A stretch of 64,000 bases of DNA, taken from assembly GCA_029098225.1 (NCBI GenBank), contig JAQXNX010000011.1, forward strand, positions 62,001-126,000. Direction: 5' to 3'. Below are positions 44,656 to 53,733 of the stretch, piece after piece (position 1 is the first letter of the stretch; the number at the start of each line of letters is the position of its first letter). Under the pieces are notes generated by a model. The model did no database searches. It saw only the letters and a program-made list of their open reading frames with translations, and had not been told where the DNA came from. The DNA is from Spirochaetales bacterium. GTDB taxonomy: Bacteria; Spirochaetota; Spirochaetia; Treponematales; Treponemataceae. A program made the translations under genes and the position numbers.

Positions 44656-45510
44656 TTAATTATCTAAAATATCGGATAACTTAAGAAGTTCTTCAATAGA
44701 TAAAACCTCTGCCCTCTTTAAAGGATCTATATTGCATTGCTTTAATGCTTCAGAAGCTTTTTCACTGTTGCTTAAAAAGGCGGTAAGATTATTTTTTACA
44801 GTTTTTCTTCTTGAACTAAAAAGACTTCTCTGCATTTTAATAAACAGCGAAGGATTTTTGCATGCAGGAAAATTTTCTTTTTTAGTAAATAAAACTGCAC
44901 GAGAATCTACATTTGGTCTTGGCCAGAAATAAGAAGATGGTAAATCCAGCACAGGTTTTACATCATATGCCCACTGGCATAAAACAGAAAAAGAAGAATA
45001 ATCTGCAGAACCTGGTTTAGCAGCCATTCTTAAGGCAACTTCTTTTTGAATTGTAAATACACATTTATCAAATCTAAAATTATTTTCAATTGTTGAAGCA
45101 ATAAGTGTTGCAGCAATATTATACGGAAGATTACCAAAAAATCTTGAAGGAAGTTTTTCTTTATTTATATTATTTTTCCAGGTTTTTAATACATCTCCTT
45201 CAACAATGTTAAATTGATTTGATTCTATTTCTTCAGCAAAAAAATTTTTTAAAAGACCTATAAAGCCTCTGTCTATTTCAAAGGCCTGCACCTCAGCTTT
45301 TCTTTCAAGAAGAATTGAAGTCATAGAACCAAGTCCGGGACCAACTTCCCAGACTTTTGTATTTTCTGAAATATCAAGAGCATTTACAATTTTTTCACGT
45401 GCATTTTTATTAATTAAAAAATTCTGCCCGAATTTTTTCTGCATGGAAAAACCGTTATCATCCAGAATCTGTTTTAATTGAGCTACGTTATCGTAATCTG
45501 GTATATGCAA
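44656..45510 (-). CDS. rsmA: 16S rRNA dimethyladenosine transferase RsmA (KsgA)
   Basis: A 284-residue SAM-dependent methyltransferase that dimethylates two adenosines in helix 45 of 16S rRNA. KKFGQNFLIN opens the N-terminus. SAM motif I is EVGPGLGSMT (about 55-64), the acidic residue follows in FEIDRG, and the catalytic NLPY (127-130) lies in FFGNLPYNIAA. The C-terminal helical domain includes FSSRRKTVKNNL, typical of KsgA. Length is standard. It lies 17 bp after the ComEC-core gene stop and shares a transcript with yggS. Confidence 0.95.
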   Translation of the reverse strand: MHIPDYDNVAQLKQILDDNGFSMQKKFGQNFLINKNAREKIVNALDISENTKVWEVGPGLGSMTSILLERKAEVQAFEIDRGFIGLLKNFFAEEIESNQFNIVEGDVLKTWKNNINKEKLPSRFFGNLPYNIAATLIASTIENNFRFDKCVFTIQKEVALRMAAKPGSADYSSFSVLCQWAYDVKPVLDLPSSYFWPRPNVDSRAVLFTKKENFPACKNPSLFIKMQRSLFSSRRKTVKNNLTAFLSNSEKASEALKQCNIDPLKRAEVLSIEELLKLSDILDN

Positions 45511-45527
45511 AATAAATTCCTTAATAC

Positions 45528-46778
45528 TTAAATTGAAAATACCGGCGCCATTGAAAAAAATCCAACCGTATATTTTATGATATTATATAAAATATTTATA
45601 AAAAATCCACCAGGCTTCTGCATAAAAGGAAAAATGAGCGATAGAATAATAAGAATAATACCGCTGTAAATAAATAAGGTAATTATTGGAGAAACAACAA
45701 TAGTTGCAACAGTGCCAACAGGTGAAAAGGTTCCGAATAATTTAAGAGAAACCGGTGCTGTAGAAATTTGAGCTCCAAGAGAAGATGACAACGGTGAAGA
45801 AATGAACCTTGGAAGATATTTTGATGTAAGCATATAAAAAAATTTTCCTGTCAGAAGAATTCCAAAAAGAGCTGCATAAGAAAGAATAAACGCTGCATTT
45901 GTTATATGCTGTGGAGAAATAATTGATTGAAATATAAATGAAAAGCAAAGAAGCATAAGCATATCTGGTTTTTCGCAGCCTGCAATTCCAAAAATAATTC
46001 CAAGCATAGTACAGATAAAAGCTCTTTCCAGCGAAGGAGAAAATCCTGCAAACCAGACAAAAATAAAAACAGCAATTATACGAATTATTATTGCAGCTCT
46101 TTTTCTTTTAATTTTATTTCCTATGAATAAAGCCATAGAAGAAAACATTCCAAGATGCATTCCGGACAACGCCAGTATATGAGAAAGTCCTGCGCGTTTA
46201 AATGAATTTGAAGTAGATTCTTCTGTATATTCCCGGACTCCGCATAAAAGAGCCAGAAGAAGACCGCCTCCCTCATTCCAGCTGTACATTAAACGCATAA
46301 ATTGTAGTCTGCAAAGACTTCGCAGTTTATTTATTTTCCCATATAAATTATTTGAATAAAAACATTTTTTACATTCATTCACATAAAACTTCTGCCCTTT
46401 TAGTTTACCGGAAAAACAACAGATTTCTCCTTTGTCAAAGTAATAATTATTTTCTTTTTTAGAAGTTGAATACAATTTACCGGGATAATAACTTTCTGCA
46501 AGCTTTTGTGGAATATAAATTTTTACCGAGCCTTTTGCATCAGATTTTATTCCATTTTCTGAAGAAGCTTCGTAAACTGTAAAATCTGCTGCGTAGCTGC
46601 CGATTGAACTTTTTGTTAATGAAGAAGTTATTTTTCCATAAATATAAGTAATTTCTTTTTCGGTTAGTAAACAAACAAATCTGCTTGAAAGAAATTTCTT
46701 AAATTCAGGAGAATAGAAAATAAATGCACAGATTATTGCTGCAAGAAAAAAAGGTTTTCTAAAATAATTTATTGCCAT
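45528..46778 (-). CDS. ComEC/Rec2-type competence channel core, no MBL domain
   Basis: A 416-residue multi-pass membrane protein. The family signature is the segment FKRAGLSHILALSGMHLGM (in RSS-type ComEC proteins), and GFSPSLERAFICTMLG follows. It has the N-terminal soluble OB-like domain and about eight to nine helices of the competence domain. It stops after the membrane core and lacks the C-terminal metallo-beta-lactamase domain that many full-length ComEC proteins (about 700-800 residues) carry. ComEC forms the channel for single-stranded DNA uptake. The short form may be natural for the lineage; no frameshift or remnant is visible downstream. It overlaps the upstream gene by 10 bp. Confidence 0.8.
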   Translation of the reverse strand: MAINYFRKPFFLAAIICAFIFYSPEFKKFLSSRFVCLLTEKEITYIYGKITSSLTKSSIGSYAADFTVYEASSENGIKSDAKGSVKIYIPQKLAESYYPGKLYSTSKKENNYYFDKGEICCFSGKLKGQKFYVNECKKCFYSNNLYGKINKLRSLCRLQFMRLMYSWNEGGGLLLALLCGVREYTEESTSNSFKRAGLSHILALSGMHLGMFSSMALFIGNKIKRKRAAIIIRIIAVFIFVWFAGFSPSLERAFICTMLGIIFGIAGCEKPDMLMLLCFSFIFQSIISPQHITNAAFILSYAALFGILLTGKFFYMLTSKYLPRFISSPLSSSLGAQISTAPVSLKLFGTFSPVGTVATIVVSPIITLFIYSGIILIILSLIFPFMQKPGGFFINILYNIIKYTVGFFSMAPVFSI

Positions 46779-47959
46779 CTTAAGCCTGAAAGGGCTTCTC
46801 TGGCGCTTGAAAGCACAGACTCCGGATATGGAATATAAGTAACGGCCAGTAAAGAATCAAATGCAGTCTTGTCGCCAATTAAGCCCAAAGTTTTGATAAC
46901 AGACAGAACAACAGGAATAGAAACTTTCTCTCCCTTTTCTGTTTGTGCGTTCAATTCTTCAAGATAATCAGAAAGCGGCTCAACTGAATCTATAGGTGCA
47001 ATATTAGGCAGACAGGCAATTACATCGCAGAAAAAATTTTCATTAATGCTTCCTGCGTGGTATTGTTTTTTCGCATTCATAAAATAGTTAACTGCTGTTT
47101 TAGAAGCTACAGTCCATTTATTTTCCGAAAGAACATTCAAAGCCTTAAGCTGCATATCCTGCTGCTCGTGTGTCTGATTTGAAAAATTGTCCATATATAA
47201 TATGGCCTTCAATGTTATATTTTCGGAAATCTCACACAGATTTTTTTTAGATAATTTGCTGTTTTTTTGCACTAAATCAAAAATTTTAACTAAAGATGAC
47301 ATGTTAGATTGAGAAATTATGCCAAGAACTTCGTTCATGCTGTAAGGAATTAAAGAAGAACAAGTCAGCTCTAAATCTTCGTTGTAATCAGAAAAATTTG
47401 AATTATTCAAAAGTGTGTAGCAGATAATAAACGAATCTTTGTTTCCAAAATCCTGAAGTGCATTAATTACAGCTTTTATAACTGCTGTTTCATTTGAAAA
47501 AGCGGCCTGCTGCTGCAGGTATTCGTTTAATATAGCTACAAAATCAGAGACATCAACTATATCAGATAAAGCGCGAACTTTAGAAATAACTGCAATTCTT
47601 ACAGTACTGCTGGCATTAAAAGTTGAAAATAGATTTTCGATTTTTTTTATAACAGTATGCTTTGCATCTGAATTTAAATTTTTAATATAATCTGGAGAAA
47701 GAGAAAGAACTGCAGCAACTGCCAGAGAATCAAGTTCCCTGTCATTTCCTAAAAACTGATGAGATTCTATACAAAAATCAATTGCAGTATTTGATAATTT
47801 ATATGCTTCTTCTCCAGAGGCTTCTCTTACTGCAACTGTTTTTTCATTTAAATTTCCTTTTATAAACTTCTGCAAAGCTGTAACTGCAGAAAATGCATTT
47901 AAGTTAAGAGAACAAAATAAAATCAAAGACAAAAGAATTTTCTTATCAGTTTTTTTCAT
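46769..47959 (-). CDS. Secreted helical-repeat (HEAT-like) protein
   Basis: A 396-residue protein with a signal peptide (KKILLSLILFCSLNLNAFSA). The rest is made of repeating helix pairs with A-L-x-D-F-G-N-K-D-S and L-G-L-I-G-D-K-T-A-F-D-S style turns, characteristic of HEAT/PBS repeats that serve as binding scaffolds. The longer frame reaching 48103 lies inside the PilZ gene and has no basis; ATG 47959 has AGAGG four nt upstream. It lies 7 bp after the PilZ gene and overlaps the ComEC-like gene by 10 bp. Function is unknown. Confidence 0.78.
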   Translation of the reverse strand: MKKTDKKILLSLILFCSLNLNAFSAVTALQKFIKGNLNEKTVAVREASGEEAYKLSNTAIDFCIESHQFLGNDRELDSLAVAAVLSLSPDYIKNLNSDAKHTVIKKIENLFSTFNASSTVRIAVISKVRALSDIVDVSDFVAILNEYLQQQAAFSNETAVIKAVINALQDFGNKDSFIICYTLLNNSNFSDYNEDLELTCSSLIPYSMNEVLGIISQSNMSSLVKIFDLVQKNSKLSKKNLCEISENITLKAILYMDNFSNQTHEQQDMQLKALNVLSENKWTVASKTAVNYFMNAKKQYHAGSINENFFCDVIACLPNIAPIDSVEPLSDYLEELNAQTEKGEKVSIPVVLSVIKTLGLIGDKTAFDSLLAVTYIPYPESVLSSAREALSGLRWQ

Positions 47960-47966
47960 AACGCCT

Positions 47967-49208
47967 CTAAATATTTTCATCTGGATTAATGCTTTCCTGT
48001 GGAGAAAGCGGCTCAGTAACAGGAAGCTCCGGAATATCTTCATCAACAGGATTTGTTTCCAAAACAGATGAATCTGTAGAAACTGGAACTGAAGAATCAT
48101 CATTATTCGGATTTATCTGAGTTTCGCTCATCAAATTACTAGATGAAGAATCTCCTGAAACAAAATTCACATCAATATCTGAATCTGTCTGTTCAAGAGC
48201 TTCAAGAACTTCTTTTTCGTTTTCTGGAAGTGTATTGTAGACAAAACTTAATATTTCATTTTTCATCTGCTGTTCAATATGTGTACATTCAAAATGAAGC
48301 AGCGATTGATTTTTTTCAGCATTATATTCAACTGTTCGAACAATTCCTACCATCAAAATTAAATGATTGCGCATTGTAAACTGAAGCTTTAATTTTACAT
48401 TTTGAGCACCTTTTCCACCAATTCGGATTAAGGCACCTGATTCAGAAATATCTTCAAGAATACATCTGTAGCCGTTTTGAGTTTCTATACGGTTTATGTC
48501 TGTTACACCTTTTCTGAGTATATAAAGTGTGGCATTTATCTGGCATTTTACCCTTATAGATTTTCGTTTTTGTGTGCGTACAAGATTTGCTGAATGTTTT
48601 AAGAATAAAGCAGATTTTCCAAGATAAAGTCCATGATCTGTAACTGTCGTATCAAAAACATAGCGTGCATCACCGGTTTTCCACAAATAAACGCTTACTA
48701 CTTTTCCAACCCACTGTTCTCCAGGAATAATAATCATATCTTTTTGCTTTGGAACATTAATTACCATCTGATTTCCGTTATTTACAATTTCCGAAGCAAA
48801 AACACCCTTCCCCGGTAAAATAATCCTTAATTTTTGACCTTTTTCAAGAGAACGGGTTGTTGACATTCCTTTTTTATCATCAGATTCATTTTGAATTTTT
48901 GTTCTATAATCATACAATTTAGATAATAAAGTCTGGAATTTCTGAGTTTTTTCTGTTCCGTCGTTGCTTGCCTGTGTGGTAATTTGAGTCATGCATTTAG
49001 ACAGGGCATCAATTGAATAAAAAAGTGAATTTGGAATATCAAGATCACATATTTGAGAAACTTTCCATAAAAGAGAAATATCTGCAATTGAAAATCCGGA
49101 ATCCAAACCTGTAATAAAAAATTGAATTTTATGTTTAAATACCGAATAAACACTTGCCAGAGCTATAAAAAGAATTGAAATTATAATTATTGCAATCAGT
49201 ATAGACAA
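47967..49208 (-). CDS. Membrane-anchored YcgR-like PilZ (c-di-GMP receptor) protein
   Basis: A 413-residue protein with an N-terminal membrane helix (about 3-22), a helical spacer, a YcgR-N-like beta domain (about 120-210) and a PilZ domain with both c-di-GMP motifs: RKSIR (Arg215, Arg219) and DISESG (Asp253, Ser255, Gly258). The C-terminal ~90 residues are acidic, P/S rich and likely disordered. PilZ-YcgR proteins sense c-di-GMP and often slow flagella; spirochaete PlzA is a two-domain relative. The start is TTG at 49208 with AGAGG five nt upstream. It heads the unit PilZ, HEAT-like, ComEC, rsmA, yggS, and onward. Confidence 0.85.
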   Translation of the reverse strand: MSILIAIIIISILFIALASVYSVFKHKIQFFITGLDSGFSIADISLLWKVSQICDLDIPNSLFYSIDALSKCMTQITTQASNDGTEKTQKFQTLLSKLYDYRTKIQNESDDKKGMSTTRSLEKGQKLRIILPGKGVFASEIVNNGNQMVINVPKQKDMIIIPGEQWVGKVVSVYLWKTGDARYVFDTTVTDHGLYLGKSALFLKHSANLVRTQKRKSIRVKCQINATLYILRKGVTDINRIETQNGYRCILEDISESGALIRIGGKGAQNVKLKLQFTMRNHLILMVGIVRTVEYNAEKNQSLLHFECTHIEQQMKNEILSFVYNTLPENEKEVLEALEQTDSDIDVNFVSGDSSSSNLMSETQINPNNDDSSVPVSTDSSVLETNPVDEDIPELPVTEPLSPQESINPDENI

Positions 49209-49252
49209 TTTTTCCTCTTTTATTTATTATCGGAATTATATCATAAAATAAA

Positions 49253-49915
49253 ATGAAAATATATTCTTTCAGGTTACATTTTACAATTTTTTTAATTGTT
49301 TTTTTCTTTTTTATTTTGCCTCCCTGTTTTACTTTTTCCGTATCATCAAACTTCCTGAACTGGTCATTTCCTGTTATAAATTGTGCTTATTCAGCTGCCG
49401 CCCTTCTGATTTTCTATTTATTTAATTCAGATAAAAAAAAATCTTTTGTTGTTTTTCCATTTATAATTAGTCTTTGCGGTCTTTTATGTTTTTCTTTTAT
49501 TTTTAAAGGAATTGCTGTTTTTATTCAAAATTCTTCTATCTCTGAAAGCACTTTTTTCTTTGGAAAAAATAATCTTGATGTCGTAAGACCAGAAAGTTTT
49601 ATCACCTGGTTTTTCTGTATTTTGACATTTTTATTTTCTGCTTTTTTTGAAGAAGTTATTTACAGATTTTTTCTTCCATTTTCGCTTATAACTTTTCTTG
49701 AAAAAAAATGGAATGGAAAAATAATTATAATAATTACTGAAGTTATAACCGCCTTATTATTTGCAGCCGCACATATTTATTTAGGATTTTTAGCTGTTTT
49801 AAATGCGCTTTGCGGACATATAATTTTAAGAATCTGCTATAAAAAATACGGTCTGATTATTCCGGTATTTCTTTCTCATTTTGCTTACAATATCATTTCC
49901 CTTATACTTTTATAA
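49253..49915 (+). CDS. CPBP-family intramembrane protease
   Basis: A 220-residue protein with six to seven hydrophobic helices and the CPBP (CAAX prenyl protease/bacteriocin-processing) motifs: EEVIYR (Glu133, Glu134, Arg138), FAAAHIYLG (His174) and LSHFAYN (His209). These residues form the glutamate/histidine active site within the membrane. Substrates are unknown. The ATG at 49253 has no ribosome site and lies about 8 nt after a weak TATCAT box. It is divergent from the PilZ gene and its 3' end overlaps the convergent DUF4340 gene by 31 bp. Confidence 0.85.
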   Translation: MKIYSFRLHFTIFLIVFFFFILPPCFTFSVSSNFLNWSFPVINCAYSAAALLIFYLFNSDKKKSFVVFPFIISLCGLLCFSFIFKGIAVFIQNSSISESTFFFGKNNLDVVRPESFITWFFCILTFLFSAFFEEVIYRFFLPFSLITFLEKKWNGKIIIIITEVITALLFAAAHIYLGFLAVLNALCGHIILRICYKKYGLIIPVFLSHFAYNIISLILL

Positions 49916-50790
49916 GTCCACGCACTGATTTTATAATATGCAGTATAATTTCCGTATTCTGCCTTGATGTTATAATAGCTTTCGCTTGAAGTTTCATAAA
50001 CTGAAAAGTAAATTTCCTTTTTATTTCCAAGTACAATATAACAGTTCAGTACGTTTTTATTTTCATCTTCATCAAAATTTTCTGCTATTCCGCCATGTCT
50101 TAATTCAAGCAGCTTTGCAGGAAAATCTTTTTTTAATAATGGAGCCTCTCCTTCATTGCAGTAAAAAGCCTGAACATCAGTTTCTTTTATTCCATTTTTT
50201 AATTCACAAGCCAGAGAAGAAATTATATAAGGTTCACTCCAGAATTGAACTGAAGTTGTAATATAGCTGTCAAGGTTTGTGTCAATTTCATAAACGGCTG
50301 TATTTTTTCCTGACATTATATACCGGCTGTTATTAGAAAAATCATGGCCGCCAAAAATAATATCATAAAAATCTTCGGCTTTATCTGAATAATAATATCT
50401 GAGAGTAATTTCAGAGCCGTCTGACAAAGAAAAATTAGATTTTGAATTATTTTTGTCAGAAATTTTATACATATTACGAATAGTTGTTAATTCAGAAAGA
50501 AAATTGTTAATAATTTTTTCATCGGCGGGAATTGAATTGCCGGAATTATTTTCTGTAATTGTCCAGAATTTTCCATTGTTTTGAATTGAAAGAATATTGT
50601 CACCTTTTATGATGAATCTGGAAATGGACGGAAGATATTTTTCGTTAACTAATGCACTTTTAACACCGTTTTTCTTTGATTTATCGGTCGTTCTGAGAAA
50701 TGACAGAAAATATGTAACAGTTAAAATTACTGCAATTATGAAAAAAATTCTGTCTGTTTTATTTAAGCTTTTTAGTTTTGAAAAAGGCAA
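49885..50790 (-). CDS. DUF4340 protein of the Gld-type ABC cluster
   Basis: A 301-residue protein with one N-terminal membrane helix (about 17-36: RIFFIIAVILTVTYFLSF) and a periplasmic beta-rich repeat domain. The middle segment GSEITLRYYYSDKAEDFYDIIFGG fits DUF4340, a family encoded next to Gld-type ABC exporters. I place the start at TTG 50790, since AGGAGG lies five nt upstream; the frame remains open to 50805. It overlaps the GldFG-like gene by 32 bp and converges with the CPBP gene (31-bp overlap). Function with the exporter is inferred from this conserved pairing. Confidence 0.72.
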   Translation of the reverse strand: MPFSKLKSLNKTDRIFFIIAVILTVTYFLSFLRTTDKSKKNGVKSALVNEKYLPSISRFIIKGDNILSIQNNGKFWTITENNSGNSIPADEKIINNFLSELTTIRNMYKISDKNNSKSNFSLSDGSEITLRYYYSDKAEDFYDIIFGGHDFSNNSRYIMSGKNTAVYEIDTNLDSYITTSVQFWSEPYIISSLACELKNGIKETDVQAFYCNEGEAPLLKKDFPAKLLELRHGGIAENFDEDENKNVLNCYIVLGNKKEIYFSVYETSSESYYNIKAEYGNYTAYYKISAWTYKSIREMIL

Positions 50791-52996
50791 CAAATCCTCC
50801 TGCAATTATAATAAGCGGAATAACTGCAAATAAAATTATAAATACTAAAGTTTTGAGTTTTAAAAGTTCATTCTGATCCTGTATTTTATACAGAGTTGTA
50901 TCTCTTGTTGTTTTTGAGTGAAGCTTTGCAAGCTCCTCTTCTCCATTAAGCTTTAACAGTGCATTTGTAAGAAAACTGAAGTTTCTGAAATCGCCTGTAT
51001 CATTTCCTGTATAACCGTTCATAAGTGTATTTAAAAAATACTGATCCGGAATAACAATCACCTCTATTTCTTCATCACTTCCGGCTGTATAAAGTCTTGG
51101 AACTTTTCCTTTAATTCTTGCTCCTACAATCTGAGTTTTATATTCAAAGTCAGATTTATTTTGTTCTTCCAGTAAAAATGGATTTGTCTGAAGAAGATTT
51201 TCCGGACTGTCAAAATCAAGCTTGTAAGAATAAGATGCGGGCGAAGTTACTAAATATGGTTCTGCGATTCCTGAAAGTTCAAGCGGCGTACTCCAGTATA
51301 AAACAAGACCCGATAAAGCATTTTCCTGAGGTAAAAGACTGATCCACTGTGGATAATTTATTATATAGGAATCTGTGTTGTCGTCACTGTACATAGAAAT
51401 TCTTGCGCAGGAAACATCCGCTGCAATTTCCGGCTTAAATAAAACACCCCAGTTTTCGGCCAGCTCAACAATATTTGTATAGCGGTTCTGAGAAATATAC
51501 CAGGAATTTTCTATATCGCTTTTATATGGACTAACTGCAAATAATGCATTTCCCCGTTTTTCCATAATATAAGATTCTATTGCAACAGCTTTTTCTATTG
51601 GAATGTTTCCATCTCCAATAATTAAAAGTGGTCCGTTAAGATGCAAAAGAGCATCTTCAAAATCATTCTGGTAGATATTAAGTTCATTACAAACAAAGCC
51701 CTGACTTGAAAGCCACGGTTCAATATAATCATAATCTGTAGAAAGGCTCATTCCATTTCCTATAATTATATTTACATTTCTTACTGTCTGGCTTAAAAGA
51801 TGAATTAGTCTTCCTGCAAGATCATATTCAAGTGAAGAAGCAGACATTATAAATGGAATGACTTCTGTATTTCCCTGATATTCAATTACAATTGCTGAAT
51901 AAACCGCCGTAAATTCTGTTGAATTTTCTGAAACTGAACGCAGCTGCTGGCTTTGAATTCCCATATTCTGCAGTAAATTTTTTATTTCATTATCTTTATC
52001 AGGATCTTTTATAATAAAAGAAATATCTTTTCCAAGAATACTGTAGCTTGTAAGAAAATCTTTTACATCACGTATTTGAGGATAAAGTCGGGAAAGTGAT
52101 GAAGAACAATAGTATGTAATTTTTACACTGTCGCTTATAGTGCTGATTAATTGTTTAGAAAATACAGATGGTGTATAAGTTTTGTTTTTTGAAACATCAA
52201 TTCTTTTGTAATATTTATTTGAATTTAGAATTACAAGAAAAAAAACAGCCAGCTTTACAAAATATGAAAATTTATTTTTAAATGAAAATACTTTTCCTTT
52301 TTTCAGGTTTTCTATAAGTATTGCCAGTGTTATAAAAACAGCATCTGTCATTAAAAAATAAATAATATCTCTTGTATCTATAATTGATTTTCCTGCTGCA
52401 TCAAAATGCCAGGCAAAGCTGATTTCTCTTAAAAAGCTTTCTATAAATGAAGGAAGCGAAACATATAGTGTAAAAAGATGACAGCTGTTAAACAGTGCGA
52501 GAATTAATATAGAAACTAAAAGACTTATTACTGTAGAATTAAAAATTTTTGAAATTAAAATACATAAGGCAATTACGCTTGAACCGTAAAATATCAGGCA
52601 TAAGAGACAGACAAGAAGTTGAGAAACTTCAATAGTTCCGAATAAATTTACAAGCAAAAGTCCGGGAATAATTAAAATAAGATTTGCAATGTAAATTAAT
52701 AATAAGCCTGAATAATTTATTAATATTTTTTGAAGGCCTGTAAGCGGAATAAAATCATCATAAAAAGAAAATGAAGTCTTAAAGCATAAAAGAGGAATTG
52801 TAATAATACATATAAACGGAATTGAAGAAAAATATAGTACTAAGTCTGAACTTCCGCTTCCATTAAAGAATTGATGTCTTAAATAAAAATCTGCGGCGGT
52901 GAAAACTGTAAAAATTAAGGCGCTTATATAAACATGGCTCATTTTTAACTGCTTAAAAAATCGTGCAGTAAAAATATTTAGAAGAGTTTTATTCAT
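50759..52996 (-). CDS. GldF-GldG fusion: ABC permease plus auxiliary domain
   Basis: A 745-residue protein that joins two usually separate subunits. Residues 1-260 contain six or seven hydrophobic helices of an ABC-2 (GldF-like) permease. After the helix near 245-262, the sequence KRIDVSKNKTYTPSVFSKQL starts a GldG-type periplasmic domain (ABC_transp_aux family), which ends with a C-terminal anchor helix near 715-738. Gld exporters were first described for gliding motility in Bacteroidetes, but relatives are common in non-gliding bacteria and their cargo is not known. The end overlaps DUF4340 and the start overlaps the ATPase gene by 8 bp. Confidence 0.82.
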   Translation of the reverse strand: MNKTLLNIFTARFFKQLKMSHVYISALIFTVFTAADFYLRHQFFNGSGSSDLVLYFSSIPFICIITIPLLCFKTSFSFYDDFIPLTGLQKILINYSGLLLIYIANLILIIPGLLLVNLFGTIEVSQLLVCLLCLIFYGSSVIALCILISKIFNSTVISLLVSILILALFNSCHLFTLYVSLPSFIESFLREISFAWHFDAAGKSIIDTRDIIYFLMTDAVFITLAILIENLKKGKVFSFKNKFSYFVKLAVFFLVILNSNKYYKRIDVSKNKTYTPSVFSKQLISTISDSVKITYYCSSSLSRLYPQIRDVKDFLTSYSILGKDISFIIKDPDKDNEIKNLLQNMGIQSQQLRSVSENSTEFTAVYSAIVIEYQGNTEVIPFIMSASSLEYDLAGRLIHLLSQTVRNVNIIIGNGMSLSTDYDYIEPWLSSQGFVCNELNIYQNDFEDALLHLNGPLLIIGDGNIPIEKAVAIESYIMEKRGNALFAVSPYKSDIENSWYISQNRYTNIVELAENWGVLFKPEIAADVSCARISMYSDDNTDSYIINYPQWISLLPQENALSGLVLYWSTPLELSGIAEPYLVTSPASYSYKLDFDSPENLLQTNPFLLEEQNKSDFEYKTQIVGARIKGKVPRLYTAGSDEEIEVIVIPDQYFLNTLMNGYTGNDTGDFRNFSFLTNALLKLNGEEELAKLHSKTTRDTTLYKIQDQNELLKLKTLVFIILFAVIPLIIIAGGFVAFFKTKKLK

Positions 52997-53732
52997 CTAA
53001 AATCTCCTCTTTGCCTGTAATTTTTAAAAAAGCATTTTCAAGATTATTGCAACCAGCTTCTTTTAAAATCTGCTCTTTTGTTCCTCTTGCAAGAATCTTT
53101 CCTTTATTCATTATACAGATTGTATCGCAAAGCTTATCAACTTCTGAAATTATATGCGAAGACATAAAAATTGCTTTTGTTTTTGACAGTTCTTTTATAA
53201 GCTTTCTTATTTGAATTATCTGAGAAGGATCAAGTCCGCTTGTCGGTTCATCCAGAATTAAATTTTTAGGATTATGAATTAAAGCCTGTGCAAAAGAAAC
53301 TCTCTGCTTCTGCCCTTTTGAAAGTGTTTTAATTCTTTTATTCATTAATTCCTGCAAAAAAAGCTTTTCCTTTAATTCACAAATTTTTTCAGAAATGTTT
53401 TGAATATTATGAATCTGTGCACAATAAATAAGAAATTCTTCTACTTTCATTTCTGGCGGAAGAAAAGGAAGCTCCGGAAGGTAACCTGTAATATTCATTG
53501 CAAGTTCGGGCTTTTCTTCAATATCATTTTTTGATTTTTCGTCGCTTATAAAAATTTTTCCTTCAGTTGGAAAATGAAAACCACATACAGCTTTCATTAC
53601 GGTTGTTTTTCCGCAGCCGTTTACTCCTAATAATCCGGTTATTGAATTATCTGGAATTAAAAGGTTTAGATTTTCTATTACAAAAGATGATTTTTTTGAA
53701 TAACGTTTTGAAAAATCTTTAATTTCTATCAT
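52989..53732 (-). CDS. ABC transporter ATPase (GldA/NatA-like)
   Basis: A 247-residue ATPase. Walker A is GVNGCGKTT (36-44), the signature is the degenerate LSKGQKQR, Walker B is NLILDEP followed by TSGLDPSQ, and the H-loop is MSSHIISE. These features fit ABC-2 exporters of the GldA/NatA group. It energises the GldF-GldG fusion encoded immediately downstream; the genes overlap by 8 bp. The ATG lies 1 bp after the RNase Z stop. This transporter is complete with ATPase, permease-auxiliary fusion and DUF4340 protein. Confidence 0.92.
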   Translation of the reverse strand: MIEIKDFSKRYSKKSSFVIENLNLLIPDNSITGLLGVNGCGKTTVMKAVCGFHFPTEGKIFISDEKSKNDIEEKPELAMNITGYLPELPFLPPEMKVEEFLIYCAQIHNIQNISEKICELKEKLFLQELMNKRIKTLSKGQKQRVSFAQALIHNPKNLILDEPTSGLDPSQIIQIRKLIKELSKTKAIFMSSHIISEVDKLCDTICIMNKGKILARGTKEQILKEAGCNNLENAFLKITGKEEILDE

Positions 53733-53733
53733 T

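Noticed and set aside
47960..48103. Longer start for the HEAT-like protein
   Set aside because: The extension lies inside the PilZ gene and lacks a signal peptide at its start; ATG 47959 has both a ribosome site and a signal peptide.
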